In this document: positions 11,957 to 25,825 of the stretch, piece after piece | Numbering within the stretch: the first letter of the stretch is position 1 | Layout: every line of letters starts with the position of its first letter | Source: Vanessa cardui | Lineage: Eukaryota > Arthropoda > Insecta > Lepidoptera > Nymphalidae | Assembly: GCF_905220365.1 (NCBI RefSeq) | Contig: NC_061130.1 | Coordinates: 9,431,501 to 9,495,500 of the forward strand | Reading direction: 5' to 3' | Length of the DNA: 64,000 nt | The notes under the pieces: model-generated | Seen by the model: only the letters and a program-made list of their open reading frames with translations | What the model was told of the DNA's origin: nothing | The model's database searches: none | Translations under genes and position numbers: made by a program

Positions 11957-13989
11957 TATATATGTATAAATGTATGTAAGATTTAAAGCTATGGAAAGTA
12001 ATCTTTCATAACATATGTAATTATATATTATTTTTCTCGATTTAAAGCTTTAAGTCAATACTAATTTTATAACAAAATTGTATCAAAGATTTCCATTTCG
12101 CTTTGCCGTTTTCATGTTTGGATATTTCATTCAGACGCGAGTGGATTAGAAAACGCCGACATTTTGAATTTAATTAAATTTGTTGCGAAAGTGAGTTCCA
12201 CTTTTTATTTCAATTATTATTATACTTTTCTTGTTAAATACACACTTTACGTTTATTTTTATTAAAGTAGCAATGGTTCTATTTCTCGTAGCGATTAAAT
12301 CATTTGTGTTAGTTTAGATCAATGAAATCAATCTAAATGAAAAATGTTACTAATTTAACAAACGTTGTCGAAACAAATTAATATACACCCCGCCATATTT
12401 GAGATTATACAATACTTTACTTTCTTCAAAAGGACATTAGTGACAATGATCTTACAAATTTAATTATCACCTATACTAGTCGTTTTCATTACTTCATTAT
12501 TTATAGGATTATATCAAAGTTTTTTTTTTTGTTTTCGAAGAAAATTTAGTATATTATTTTTAACGCGTTAATTGTTTTTAATAGTCGCCTCATTTGAGTT
12601 GTAGATTCGTTATAACGCGGTAATAATAATAAGCTTACATGAATCATTAGCTTAATCATTTAAATAGAGTAACAGTGATGAACGCGCATTGTTCCATTTT
12701 TTATCACGTTAAAGCCTCAGTACTAGTTTAAGCGTACTTTCACTTATAATACGAATAAAATTATTCATATTGATATTACTTCCGCATTTCAGATATAAAT
12801 ATGATTGAATTTAATATACAAGTGTAACTACAATCACAAAAGACATAATATATTAGTTCCCACGGGCCCTAACTTAGCATTGCTAATGAAGGAATAATTA
12901 AAACGTCTAATTCTTATTATAATTAAATTTCAACCCAATTACAAACAGTGCTTATGATGATAGTATAATATACGTGTGTTTTATAAAGAACCAATTAATG
13001 TGAAGTAATCTATTAAATGATAACACAAAACCATAACATATAAAATAATAGAATAAAATACTCAGCAATATGTACAGGTATTTATCTCAAAAAGGATTTC
13101 AACGAACTTACAACTTTCTCCTTATTTACCGTACTACCCACTAACACAAAGATGTTTGTGGCTTTCTAAAACAGAATAACTAATTAAAACGCGGTCAAAA
13201 CTCCGACCAACACTAATTTGTTATAGTAAAACAGAAAATATTATTAAGTATAAACCACTCAGGTCACTATATTTTTCGTAGGGTTTGAATATCCTATAGG
13301 TACCTACTAATTAGGAATTAATTTATATTTTATTTAATGTAACTTTTTTATTTTTGTAAATATATCGATTGTTTGATGTAATCATTCTAAATTATTATCA
13401 ATATCCACATTTTAAGAATATATCTTTAAGGAGAACACATCAATTAGTGCTTCCAATGATGACTATGTAACCGAAAACAAAGAAAACACTATCTCTGATA
13501 TGACAAAAGCGGTTAACAAAAAATAACTTGGTTTTGAATGATAGTTAAACCAAATTCTTATTATTATTATTACCATACCAAATGTAAAAAATCAGCTTTC
13601 GGTTAACGTTATAAAAAAGAAATCTTAGTGTACCAGGTTTTTTCTTAGTTACCATTGTTAAGCTATTAAGATAGATTCAAAACTCTAGTGGAATATTCAT
13701 TTGTCATGCTCAGGTTAGACTCCTTGCAGGTAAACGCGATTAGCAAGGTGAGACAGCTAACTGACATTGATACTGCTCCATTTTGCGCTGATATTGAAAC
13801 TATGTATACATATTCATTCATAAAAAAAGCCATTCTTGCTGTTTACAATCTCAGAACTTGAACCGATTTGCGATGCTTTCTAACAAAATTAGTACATTAA
13901 CTGTGTATTAAAAAATATGAAGTAAGTATTCGTTGATTTTAATGCAGTAATAGTAATAATTCACTTATTATATCTAAAATTATATATAA

Positions 13990-14140
13990 CTGTTCTTCGA
14001 AAAAGATTAACTACTAAGTTTCTTGTCGGTTTTCTTAGAATCTACATTCTGAACGTAGCTTTAAATTTAATTTAATCATATAAAATAAACTCAAAAGTGC
14101 TCGCAAGGGTTTATTTGAATAAAGTAGTTCGTGATTTGAT
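13990..14140 (+). mobile_element. Jockey-like LINE 3' UTR fragment
   Basis: The motif order ACTACTAAGTTTCTTG, CGGTT(T)TCTTAG, ATCTACATTCTGAAC, then AAAAGTGCTCGCAAG and TTTGAATAAAG matches the fragments at 22790 and 26815, and at 59378 reversed. It has no coding sequence. Confidence 0.6.
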
Positions 14141-14836
14141 TCATCTCAAAAACAAACGATGATAATGTGTATAAAGTGTTTATTGATGAAAATATTTTAT
14201 TTAATTGTATGTTATAATGTAATATGTATGTTGTTATTGCAAAAATGAACTCTTGAGAAATTTTCGGAATATGAATTATTGTAAACATTTTCCCTGTACT
14301 GTTTAAAGAAACTGATGGAGAGCGCTTTAAGAATTAAGCTTGCTTGTGCAATATGAGAGTGCACCTACCCCGAGGGATAGCACAAAAGTCTACCGCCACA
14401 AGTAGGTTACCTAAACTTATCTGCACAAAATTTTGCAATGCAAACATATTTTTTACATATGAAGTTAATTATATTTATTTGAATTAAAGAAGCATTCACT
14501 TACGTTAAATTTACACGGCACCTTTACGTTAAATTGCACGTAATCATATAAAAATCATATAATTATTTGTATTTTTGTGCAATTTTCCTGTAATGTAAAT
14601 CGTCCCACGCACGCTATGAAATAACGTGAGGCGCGCCTTCACGAATCAATAGATACTTCTAAGTTGATTTTGATGTATTCAAAGAAATCACGAAGATCAA
14701 GGAAAGGAAAATATCAAGGAAAGCTATCTTAAATAAGTCACCCCCTACTGAGCTAAATCGTAATTCCACAGGAACGTAATCGTCGGTGAAACTTACTAAT
14801 AAATAAAAATAGTTTAGACGCGACGTTTATTATTAA

Positions 14837-16187
14837 CCTTTAAGTACCGACGTGCGGTCTCACAGGCCCCGACAGGTATACGAATTGCTAGTTTACCCCT
14901 TTCCCTGCACAATATCGAATCCAGCTTTTCAGTAGCTGCATGGTTAGCACCTTCATTGATATTGGAACAGGGAATGTTTTTGTAGCAGGCATATTTGGTG
15001 AGTAATCACCTTTTGAAATTCCGACGCGGCCTCACAGGCCTCACGTCGGTACTTACGTAAGTTTTTCTATTAACTCATTTTCTAAATAATATGTTATTTT
15101 TAAAGATATTATGAACTATAGATACAACAGGGACTTCCATCTAATAATGAAATAGTTTTGCAACATTTAAATAAAAAGAAAAATACCCCCTAATAGGGTT
15201 TTTGCCTACTATCATAAGAATAAATTTTATTTGGTTTTTACAAAGGATTCAACGATCTGGTCTTATCTTCCGAAGAAGGGAAAATCAGTCATTTTAACTT
15301 AAGTAATGCCTGATAGCGACAAAACAAACAGTAAAGCCAGAAATTATAAGTTTTTATAATTCAATGAAAGGCGGTATAGATAAATTATTTGATACAGTAT
15401 ACACATGCATGTCGCCGAGCAAGACGTTGGCCTGAATGGTGACGGTGTTTTTTAGATAGAAGAATTTTAGATATTAGTGGCGTCAATTCTTATCTTTTAA
15501 ATAATATTAATATGGGAAAACATTGTGAAAGAGATAAATTTGTAAAAAAAGTCAAGTTAGTATTAGAGCATATAAAGCAATGACTTTGTAGCCTAAGGTT
15601 GTACGTGAACTTAGAATGAGTTTGGCAAGAGCGCTTGAAGCTGTGGAAGTCAAGAATTGTGTCTCCTCAGCTTCATATTTTCTTTCACACCAACCTAAAT
15701 TCAAAAGAAAATCGATCTATACATACTATTCGTGTAATCAATGCGTTTGTTTGTAGTGCGCTAAACAAGTGTGACCTGATAGGGCTTAAAATTTAAGGAG
15801 TAGTTGGACTGTGGATGTTTTTTTATTCAGAATGTATATGTCAATATATTATTTTTTATCTAAGAGATATATTAGTTATAAGTGAGAAATGCTATTTTTT
15901 GCTATTCTGAAAGGAGAATTTTTTGTGTTTTGATTTTTTATATCGAATGGTCTAAATTTTTCCCGAAATTGAAGCCAAATAATATTATTGTGTTATAATT
16001 ACATGTTTCGTTAAGTAGAATTTATTTCTATGCTTATTTTTTCGTAAAACCCTTTAGTTTTCAACATAATCTAAGGAAAAATATTCAACTCATACTTTTG
16101 TCATAAAAAAACTGATATTATATACGCGGCCTCTCAGGCCTCACGTCGGTACTAATGTTACAAAAAATGCACGTCAGTACTTAAAGG
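14837..16187 (+). mobile_element. Degenerate piggyBac-like element with TTAA target sites
   Basis: The element is 1,351 bp and flanked by TTAA at 14833-14836 and 16188-16191, the piggyBac target duplication. Its terminal repeats start CCTTTAAGTACCGACGTGC on the left and the same with one change on the right. A second motif, GCGGCCTCACAGGCCTCACG, lies at about 15025 and, with one change, at about 16125. Related forms sit inside the left terminus, so both ends carry subterminal repeats. The interior contains a decayed transposase fragment. Confidence 0.9.
15214..15720 (+). pseudogene. piggyBac transposase C-terminal remnant
   Basis: Two in-register blocks in different frames are recognisable. 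About 15240-15300 reads TKDSTIWSYLPKKGKS. From about 15352, YNSMKGGIDKLFDTVYTC follows, the typical piggyBac block where the family has a 'KGGVD' motif. A TGA at the expected Trp of the next block and a frameshift between the two blocks make it non-functional. The N-terminal half and the first catalytic Asp residues are missing, so it could not move itself. Confidence 0.85.
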
Positions 16188-18604
16188 TTAAATTTAGCTT
16201 TGGTAACGTGACTGTATTGCCGAACAGTTGCTCGTGTCATAAACAATAAGATACGAACACTGAATAGTGCCTCATAAAACAAATGGGATACAAAACTAAC
16301 GTTATCGTTTCCGCTTTCAGAAATATTTTCTCTTTATATAACAATAGATATTATTTACCTACCAATACATTAATACAGCAATGTATAGTAATGTATATGT
16401 AAACAATATGTAGTAACCCAAATTCTGTATATGTTTTTATCATATTGATAAATCATTATGCCGGCTCAAAGGACCACTTTTTGACAAGAGTTAAGAATAT
16501 TACGGTTATTACTATATTATTATTTTAAAACGAGATATATTTTTTTGTTTGCTAGCGTATCATCACCGGAACTAATGATCTATCCCGAAATAACGATGAG
16601 AACTAAAGATATTCTACTTTTTTTTTACTGGTACAAAGCCGCACTATTTCTGAGTGATTATAGAGTATTAATTATATCATATCTTTTCCTTTATTAATAA
16701 ATTACAACCAATGAAAGCCGGGGTGAGTTGCTAGTCTGTTATACGAAGGGGGCTACTATCAATGTATTAAATATATATTTTTAGGCTACACTGTTTAAGA
16801 CATTGATTAATTTGAGACCATTTGACTCAAGCTTCATTAAATCCAGCGGTTTGCAGTTGACATACAATATTTGTAGCGTTGTAAAACTAAGTATCAACAA
16901 TATTTAACGTCCTTTAAAACTAATAAAAAAATATTTGATTTTTAAATACAATGCGGTTACAACTTTGTTTAACGTTTACATGAGTTTTATAAATATTTTT
17001 TCTACGTTAAAAGAAATCCTTCAAACATCGATATGCCTGAAGTGGTTCTCGAAGTCTATACAAAAATGATTGATGGCCATCGAATCGACGGTACTTTACT
17101 CTGAGAGAGTTATTACGAGGCTCACTCACTTTGCACTTTTATACTAATAAGACGTTTGATAAATCGATCTGCACTATCAACTTTAACGTATATTGCAGAA
17201 GTAATTTAGCGACTATTAACTCCTTACGCCTTCGCTAAATAAACACTGATTATATTGTATTATTACTGATATCGAATAACATCAACGACAAAGAAAAAAT
17301 GCTACTATAAATGATTGATGTTATTCATTCTAATAGCTGAAAAAAGAACAAAAATATAATTTATAATAAAACAAAAACAACACAACTATACTGGTCAGAT
17401 ATTTCATCGTATCCAAATTGAAGATGCCTAGATTTATGCGATACAATTTAGTTGAGAGTTTACTATTTTTCAACCAGATTGAAACAATTTAATCTGAAAA
17501 TATATACCTACATATTCGTAGTGAGATTTTTCAGCTTTAAAAGTTTTGGAAGTAAATTATTCTGTAACACAACTCAAATCGAGTATTCAACTTCTTATTT
17601 TTATATTTTTATTGAAAGAATCATATACCAAATAAAAAAAAATATGTGTAATAACACATATTTTGTACATAGATTTAAATACGTTTTATTTTGAATTATC
17701 AGATTTATTTTAATATAAATGTAATATTAAAATGCACAACGTGACAATTGTATTCGTGTTATAAATAATACAAGCTTAAAACCGACATAAACCGACATAA
17801 TGATTGTTCACTAATTACGATAAACCTCAATACAACGATGGTGTTTTGTATTACAGCGATATCCCCAGTTAAATTATTTAATAGATAGGAAAACAACACT
17901 TGAATACGGAATGTGGTCGGTAATAAAATATTTCCGCGAATAACTCAATTCGAATAAATCGCTTGAAAAGTTTAACCACGCTTTTGTTTCAGGAACGGGA
18001 GAATTATATATAAAGTGTTGGGGATTTTTTTGTTAATTCGTGTATGTAATTGGAATTTATTATAAAATAGTCGTGTTCAATAACTTGTGGCATTTTTGAC
18101 CAAACGAACAATATTTTTTATGTCATGACACCATTTACAAAATGAAACTGTTTTATTTATTCATGGATTGTAACACCACCAGGTGTTGCTAAAAAAAGCA
18201 AAAGAATATATAAACATTTATGTACTAAAGGTTATTATACAAATAGTGAGTTCATAGAAGTAAGCGCACTATGGAAATAAAAGCGAATGCCTCCGAATAT
18301 TGAAACCGAGGGAAAAATCCCGCCGAGTTTACTCTCAGGTCGCCGGTTTTTTCTTTTCCATATTGGTTGTCACTTTTAGTTTCAATAAATCAATGCAGTA
18401 ATTCAAATGACTTATAGAAATAACTAATTTGACTCTGCATATTTGGTAATGACTTATTACCTTTATCACGAATCTGTTGTGTGTCCGACGTTTTCAAGAT
18501 TCTGGAGATTATTCTAGAATATTCAATCGTAAAATTAAAAATAATCGTTATGAAATAATTATTTAGGTGTTAAAAGATTTACGAATTTAATTTTATTTAT
18601 TTGC

Positions 18605-18715
18605 ACATCTGCCGATACGACCTTATTGGTTAGAACGCGTGCTTAACCGATGATTACAGGTTCAAATCAGGCAAGTACCAGTTAATTTACAGGCCATTAT
18701 TGTTGTTGTTGTTTG
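18605..18715 (+). mobile_element. Internally deleted Metulj-like SINE
   Basis: The tRNA-like head (TTGGTTAGAACGCGTGC, CCGATGATTACAGGTTCAAAT, GGCAAGTACC) is joined directly to the tail end (AATTTACAGGC and a TTG repeat). The whole central body found in the other copies is missing. Confidence 0.75.
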
Positions 18716-19502
18716 TTATTCCACATCTTGGAACGAGAGAATCATCCTCAGGCTACATAAATTTAAAAAAAACATTGGAATGAAACCCATTGTTATATTT
18801 AAGATAAAAATACCTCGTTGATATTCTTTTGACGGTTCTTTTCAGGCCCAAGTTAATTTTGACACCAAGCATAATTTTGACGAACAATAATATATTACTT
18901 TTTTACACATTATTAGCGTTAAATTTGAATAGATCACTAGATTATTTTATTCTTATATTACATTGAAAAAATAACCACACACATTTAAATTTAGTTTTTT
19001 GTATCATTCAATCAATTGTATAATTCTAGAAGATAGTTTAACAAAATAATATATAAGCATTTACTACTATTTAGCCTGAATGATTAATTGTGTTTGTAAT
19101 TCAATATTATCTTTTAGGATGTTTGAGTTATCCTTTGTCTCTAGATATATCACGTACACTTCTCCTATTGTTAAACAATGAGCGGATCTGATTCTGTAGA
19201 GCTTCATCTAAGAACAAATTGGAAACTCATCGGAGAATTCCAAATTCAAATATCAAAAACTAACTTAAGTTCAGACGCTGTATCGATTCTTGAATCTTTT
19301 AACTGTGATTATAACTTTTTAATTCGATTCTTATTTTATAATAATACAATAACATTCAATATCTAAAATTAAATATAAATTAATATACACGAAACTAACC
19401 TATAAAGTTTACTTTAGTAAAATAAATTGGGAATTTGAAATTGATTTATTATATTTAGTTGTAACCAAACTATACCATTTTCTTACTGCCTCGTTTTGAA
19501 AG

Positions 19503-19650
19503 TAGTAGACGGAGCGCAAATGGGTCCTCTGGTGGTACAAAATGATCCCACTAATTGTACGTTGTTAGCGTTTGACGTTAGACATTGGCATTGGTTGTTG
19601 TAAATAATACATGAACAGTGTGACACCAACCGTGTGAACTCAAATTTTAT
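19503..19650 (+). repeat. Dispersed lepidopteran repeat A, diverged copy
   Basis: GACGGAGCGCAAATGGGTCCTCTGGTGGTA and the later CACCAACCGTGTGAACT align by order to the copy at 31841-32063 with many substitutions. Confidence 0.5.
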
Positions 19651-21395
19651 GTTTCATTTTCGTTAAAGATTTTGATTTTTTTTTAGAAGCGTCATCTTAA
19701 TATGTCATATTTAAGGTTGTCATAAAACCTGATCATTGTTCAGAGCTTTTAAATCCCAAGATATACAATATATATTAATTACAATAAATGTCAAAAGTGT
19801 CATTTCATAGTAAGTGGGTCATGCAAATAATAATGAATAAGGCTGTGACTTAACAGAGACGGTCACCGCAAGTATGATGGATAACAGAGGAAGTCATCTG
19901 TCTTGTTTACGCGGACGCCGACAAATTGGTACATCCCCGCGAACGGTAATGGCACTAATATTTTATGCAGGTTCGTTGAAATTCCAGGTGAATGTAGATT
20001 AAATTTAACTTTATTATAAAAAAACTAAAAACATTTGATTATCATCTAATCTAATAAGAATATAAATTTTGATAGTATTCACAAGACCTGCAAAATGAAG
20101 CTTTAAATAATTCTTAGAGCTATAATCCAATTATTTATTGATCATTGTAAGTAACAAAACCAGTACAACATGCCTAATCTTAGCAATCATTGTACAATAA
20201 TCCGTCTCATTTATTCGAGAGATAGATGAAAGAAATTGAGATGAAAGTGTTTATGTAAACATGATTGAATTTATATCATCTTTTTCTTTAATATCTTTTA
20301 GATGTTTCTGAAATAACTTAGTATTATACATAACAAACAAAATGATAAGCTATAATAATTATTTAATGTACTATTTCTACTTTTTAAAAGTAGTAAATGG
20401 GACATATAGATGCAATCATCTTTAAAATATTCTATTATATTGAACTTGACTACTTATATTTTTTTTAGAATCGATAGTCAATATTTAAACAACAAACTGT
20501 AGGGAATTTAAACAATGAAACGGGTGCCTCTAAATGCACCTTGCCTTAACGTTTTAAGTCTATACCATTTATATGTACTGCTTTCGGTTGCCCAGCAATC
20601 AGCAGACAATCGCAGTATTGTTACGGTAACAAACTGAAAACGTCTCCTTCGTTATTAAATAAAACGAAGACACCATAATCCATTATTGTATCGACGTCGT
20701 CAGAATCGACATAACATACGTGAGATTATAATGGTTCATCTATAATACTTTATTTGACCTTATGTGATTTAAAAAACGGCGTGTAATATTAGCGATTAGA
20801 ATTTGTTCCGTGTTGTTGTTATGTATATGTTGTGTGCATTGATCCATTTTTGTAATTAATGAGGCCGTAGCTTTCGAGAACTGAAACACGTACTTTATAC
20901 GGTAGTGGTCATGCATATATGGAATATGAAAGTGCATTAGATCTGATTAAATTCATTAAACATTACAAATTTCACAACGACGACAGTCTTAATTCTATTA
21001 GAAAGACAAGTAATCCTCAATGTTAGCGGTTATCTTTGCCTCGAAAGATCTTTTGTAAAATACATTAGTCATTCCTTTCATTTCTAATGCACCAATCTAG
21101 TAGCTTCCTTTGTGTCTTTAATTGCGAGCACATACTCTTCTTAGGAGTATCCCTGAATTGCTTGCGTCTGCGCTTCAATTCTCGAAACTGGAATGTTCAA
21201 TGTAGGTACATCCATATAATATTTACAAAAGGTTTTTCAGTTTCAAGAAAATGTAACTATGTTTCAACTCGTATTTACTTAATTAACTGATATAATTTTG
21301 TATTAATGTTTTTTGTGTTGTGTTTGGTTTTATCTATTGATGTATCTAATATGGGATAACTTCTCTTATAAATAATATATTAATGATCATTCATA

Positions 21396-21399
<4 letters not shown>

Positions 21400-21458
<59 letters not shown>
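21400..21458. repeat. (AT)n microsatellite
   Basis: About 29 AT dinucleotides. They generate a spurious Tyr-Ile repeat frame on the minus strand. Confidence 0.95.
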
Positions 21459-21462
<4 letters not shown>

Positions 21463-21562
21463 TATGGCATACATAGGGTATGCCATATCGGAATAATGAT
21501 ATTAGGAACACATTTCGTTTATTAAATGCAATGAAAACAAAATCAATCTGACAGATACTGTA

Positions 21563-21866
21563 TAGCAACAACAAAAACAACAGCCTGTAAATTCCCACTG
21601 CTGGGACCTCCTCTCCCTTTGAGGAGAAAGTTTTTGGAACATATTCCACCACGCTGTTCCAATGCGGGTTGGTGGATTACACATGTGGCCGAATTTCTAT
21701 GCAATTTGTCACATGCAGGTTTCCTCACGAGGTTTTCCTTCACCGCTGAGTACGAGATGAATTATTATAAAGACAAATTAAGCACATGAATCAGCGGCGC
21801 TTGCTTTGGTTTGAACCCGCAATCATCGGTTAAGATGCACGTGTTCTAACCACTGGGCTATCTCGA
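21563..21866 (-). mobile_element. tRNA-derived SINE, Metulj-like, near full length
   Basis: It has the same block order as the copy at 5232-5537: a tail of AACAACAAAAACAACAG, then the GGAGAGGAGG block, CGCATTGGAACAGCG, and the tRNA head with ATAGCCCAGTGGTTAGAAC. A short deletion removes the bases between CTGGG and CCTCCTCTCC. Confidence 0.88.
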
Positions 21867-22789
21867 AATCATATAATGATATTGTATAACATTATTATTG
21901 TATAAATTAATATATATTTTAAAATTACGCACGTACTCGTGTACATAAATCGAAAAAAAGTGATATCGAAATGGGGGCTTAGCAGCATAAGAGAACGTCA
22001 TATCATTTGCCAATACAAATATTTCATAAAACAAAAATAGGTTATTAAACGGTAGTTTAAATAAAATAATAATATTTCATTCTGATGATAATTTATTATT
22101 CGAAATGGGGACACAGAACTGTTCTACTTAAAACTTAGTCGTAAATTTACTCTTTCAGGGGCTTTCAGGGCTCTCAAAATTTTAACACGAAACAAAATTC
22201 AACAGCGATTATGCTAAAATTCTAAGTTTATCGGTTCAACCTGGTAAGTAGGCCAGAAAGATGACTTTGCTTAAACTTTATCGGAAATCCTTAGTCTTCT
22301 TTACTTGTATTTACGAACATACCAAAAAGATCGAAGGTGAATACCAAACTAAGGCCAAAACAAATTACAATGTATTTATTATTTTCAACAAACGAAAGAA
22401 GGAAAAATCAGGTTATTACTAAATATATCATTTTTTCGTGTATATGTCAATAAATATGTCATTTTACGACACGATTGAGTACCAATAAACTTACAAATAA
22501 ATGGAAAAATGTTCTCGTGTTAACAAGAAATGAAACATGAAAGAGAGCCAAATAATAAACTTCACTTGAATTTTATAACAACAAAAAATAAAAATTACGA
22601 AATATGGACTAAACTTTCTAATGACATGTACACTGGATATGACATACTAAACGAATTGGTTGTCAAAAGTCACAGTACTCAATATTCGATAAATAATACA
22701 ACTTGGCCTATTAAAAAAATTAAGATTATGTTAAAAAAAACTTGGTAGATAATAATACGATAATATTTAAGATAAAAAAGCGATGTATT

Positions 22790-22985
22790 AGTATTCGTTG
22801 ACTTCCAGGTAGGATATTTAAAAAAAATAATTCTACTTTACTAACATTTTCTGTAATTGAAATGGTGGACGAGACTAACTACTAAGTTCCTTAGCGGTTT
22901 GAAACTACTTTCAGAACCCTTGGCTTTACGTTAACCTAACATTGTAAGATTTATAAGCCTACTTGAATAAGTACTATTTAGATTT
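22790..22985 (+). mobile_element. Jockey-like LINE 3' end fragment
   Basis: GTTGACTTCCAGGTAGGATAT begins it, as at 26815. It continues with ACTAACTACTAAGTTCCTT and ends with AGCCTACTTGAATAAG. It is diverged and noncoding. Confidence 0.55.
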
Positions 22986-24585
22986 GAAAAAAGTACACTT
23001 ATATTGTTCGATTTTTCTAATTTTGAATTTGGAAAATATTTTTGGGTTTTTTGAACTCTTATAATTCTTCTTGTGTTTCGATATATTTCTTCAAACTTGC
23101 ACGTCCTGTGATATCCTGAATCCAAGCCAACATCATCCTACCACCGAATGAAACGTTATTTTAACACGTGGATCAAATTTAGTATAAACAAATATGCTAG
23201 TGGTTGTTATTGGTAAAAAATGTATTGAATGTACAATAGTACTTCCCATAATGAAAAGAAAGGTTCGTATATGAGTACTTACTACAAACAACTTACCTTA
23301 ATTCACACACACATACATCCTTAACGGAATGAAATTCCTTAATAAACTTCGGTAAGCACAAAGAAAGGATTTTTCTAAATTTATTCCCTGAGGGTTATAT
23401 GGTGGAGGAAATATTGTACAAAAATTTGTCATTTCTCATGTTGAAAACATGAAAAACGGCTCGGCATCTGCTTATGAGTAAAAAAAGGTTGTCACTGTAT
23501 TATAGGAAACTCATCATCTGATAGATGGAATATCATATCTTACCATTGCTGGTACGACACAAAAAAAATAGAAAATTAATTTTACTAAGAATTACGGACT
23601 GTATTTATTAATCCAAACTTTGTCAATTGTGTATATGAAATCCTCTCAAGGTCAAATGCTTTAAGTGAAAATGAAAAAAATGCTTAAATTTCTCGGCTAT
23701 TTTTCCAATAATTCCGACTATTCACTTTGAATTGAATAACACCAAACCAATGTGTAATCACCTTAACGTTGCTCAGCGGATAATTTCATTAAATTTTCTC
23801 GAACAATTTGAAGCTCATGAACAGAGGCAGGGTATTTTAAATGAAATTTAATTCTCCTGCTCCTATTATGTAGCTAAACGAATAATTTTCAAGTGTTCCA
23901 TGACAAAGCCAAACAAAGGAAATCGATAACGGGCGATTATAGTAACTTAACCGTGACGTTAACATGAAAATATATTAAATATGTGTTTACTGAGGAAACA
24001 AGCTCAGGTCGACGGAGAAATGATTGTTTGAATTATTAGGAAAAATCGGAAATTGTGTTTCTTCGTATAATTTAGAATTACCTTGACCCTAAAAATAGTA
24101 TTTTTTCTCTTTTTTATACAATCTGACTGGTAATTAAACGATATCATTGGAAAGTATCGTTTTGATTTAAGTTAAAAGGAAATGGAACAGTATTTTACTT
24201 CTGTTTTATTTATCATTCATAATCTGTAATTCGTTGAAGTTTCTCTGTATTTATTTTTATGAAATAAATTTGAATTTATACTAGTAATTGTTTTCAAGTG
24301 GATCAAATATAATAATAAACATAAGTACAAAATAATGAGACTATTTATAACGCTGTTTATAATGATCTCACTCGTGCGTTAGGTAGGTAGGTAGTTAGGC
24401 TGTCGGTAAATAATAGTTTTAAACATATGATATGTTTAGCAAGTACAGCCATTTCGGTTGGGGGCAAATTAGTCGCTATAATTATGGGGATATGAAATAT
24501 TTTAGATCCTATAGTTGGTAATGCTCCATGCATTGTAAGAAATTGCTTTTATTTCTTCCAGTGTCAGCGATAGTCATCATCTATA

Positions 24586-24800
24586 CTTGTCTTTACTAAT
24601 ATTATAAATGTGAAAGTGACTCTGTCTGTCTGTCAATCTGTTTGTCGCTCTTTCACCGCCAAACCAATGAAATGAGTTTGATAAAATTTGGTGTGAAGAA
24701 AACTTAAACTACAAGGAAGAATTTACGCTAATTTTTTGCTTCACACGTAAAAACCTAACCTAAAACATGAGCGAAACCACGGACGAAGAATTAATTTCAT
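24586..24800 (+). repeat. Dispersed lepidopteran repeat B, copy 1
   Basis: It opens with TTTACTAATATTATAAATG, then GAAAGTGACTCTGTCTGTC, TTTCACCGCCAAACC and CAAGGAAGAA, and ends with GCGAAACCACGGACGAAG. Reversed copies of its start occur at 30418-30530 and 43035-43130. By recollection this is a very common lepidopteran repeat, non-autonomous; its class is not determined here. Confidence 0.6.
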
Positions 24801-25107
24801 ACAAGACTAATTTTGCACGACGGTTGAAATTCAAGTAAAGCAAATATATGATTGTTTGCTATTTTTACCGTATGTAAATAGGTACTAATTTAGCAAACAT
24901 TATTAACATCTAAGACTAAGTTGACATCACCCACACAAATTTTTAACAGGTACATTGAAGTTGCTGAAGCTGAAAGCCGTTTGAATAAAAATAATTGCGG
25001 AATTAATTAAGAGTAATAAATTTGAGCGGTATCATTTATTTTAAAGAAATAATTATATAGACTACTATCAGTTTTCTTAATATTATATTATATATTATCC
25101 ACCTGTG

Positions 25108-25579
25108 CAGAAAACATTTTTTTCCAAAAAATCTTTTACGGCTGAGGCTACTCGATTGTGGAATGCCCTCCCGCTTAATATCAAATCTGCAACCTCTTTA
25201 ACAATATTTAAAACTAAAGTTACTAATTATTACCTCACACTCTCACACTGAATGGCAACTAGATACCATTTTTTATTTGTATATATCTGTATATTTGTAT
25301 GTATTTATGTATGTATAAATGTATTTATGTACCTAGCTTTATGTAAGTAGTAGTTTATGTATGTATTATATTATTTGTATCTATGTATGTAGTCTATTTT
25401 ACACCACCTACCATCTCTCTGTTGGCTACTACTCCATATCACCTCGTTTGTCTGGAAGAAATGGCTCTAAAGCGATAAGACCACCGGTTGTACCAAATTT
25501 TCTTTATATGTACTTTCTATAAGGCTAATCTGTTTAAATTGTGGTGTACAATAAAGTATTTAAATAAATAAATAAATAA
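25108..25579 (+). mobile_element. 5'-truncated LINE: RT C-terminus, 3' UTR and TAAA tail
   Basis: A short frame ends at the TGA at 25249-25251 and contains KSFTAEATRLWNALPLNI and LTIFKTKVTNYYL, the usual extreme C-terminus of CR1/Jockey-type polyproteins. It is followed by a 3' UTR with TATG/TGTA-rich repeats and a terminal (AATA/TAAA) run at about 25563-25578. It lies only about 250 bp upstream of the Dpr start-codon exon. Confidence 0.75.
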
Positions 25580-25825
25580 TTTTATTATGTGTTAACAATC
25601 TAAGCGCATTATTTTAAGGATCCACTTCAATATTTACACAGAGTAATGCTTCGCAGTACTAATAAATAACATTTTCAAACAACGAAGTAACATTAATCTT
25701 ACAATTTTGACGTCGGTAGAAACATTTGACTGCAACCTACATACGTCTGGAGTCTATTTATTCTCAGCTCAAACAAAAGACCAAAGGTTTATTTGAGGAG
25801 TTATTAACGCAGTCTTTGTTTTCAG

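Larger units (their letters stand above)
2483..25825 (+). other. Presumed first intron (5' leader intron) of the Dpr gene
   Basis: The span lies between the candidate leader donor and the acceptor TTTTCAG at 25820-25825. It holds the SINE, LINE, maT and piggyBac insertions listed separately. Stretches between them (about 7200-10640, 11960-13990, 16190-18600, 19660-21400 and 22990-24580) are AT-rich and show nothing I can name. A small less AT-rich patch at about 19850-19950 is discussed under findings. The 5' limit depends on the candidate first exon being right. Confidence 0.4.

Noticed and set aside
21380..21652. 90-codon frame with a Tyr-Ile repeat
   Set aside because: Produced by the (AT)n microsatellite and a SINE; not a protein.
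24390..24410. AGGTAGGTAGGTAG short repeat as a regulatory array
   Set aside because: Only three to four units of a 4-mer; a minor microsatellite.
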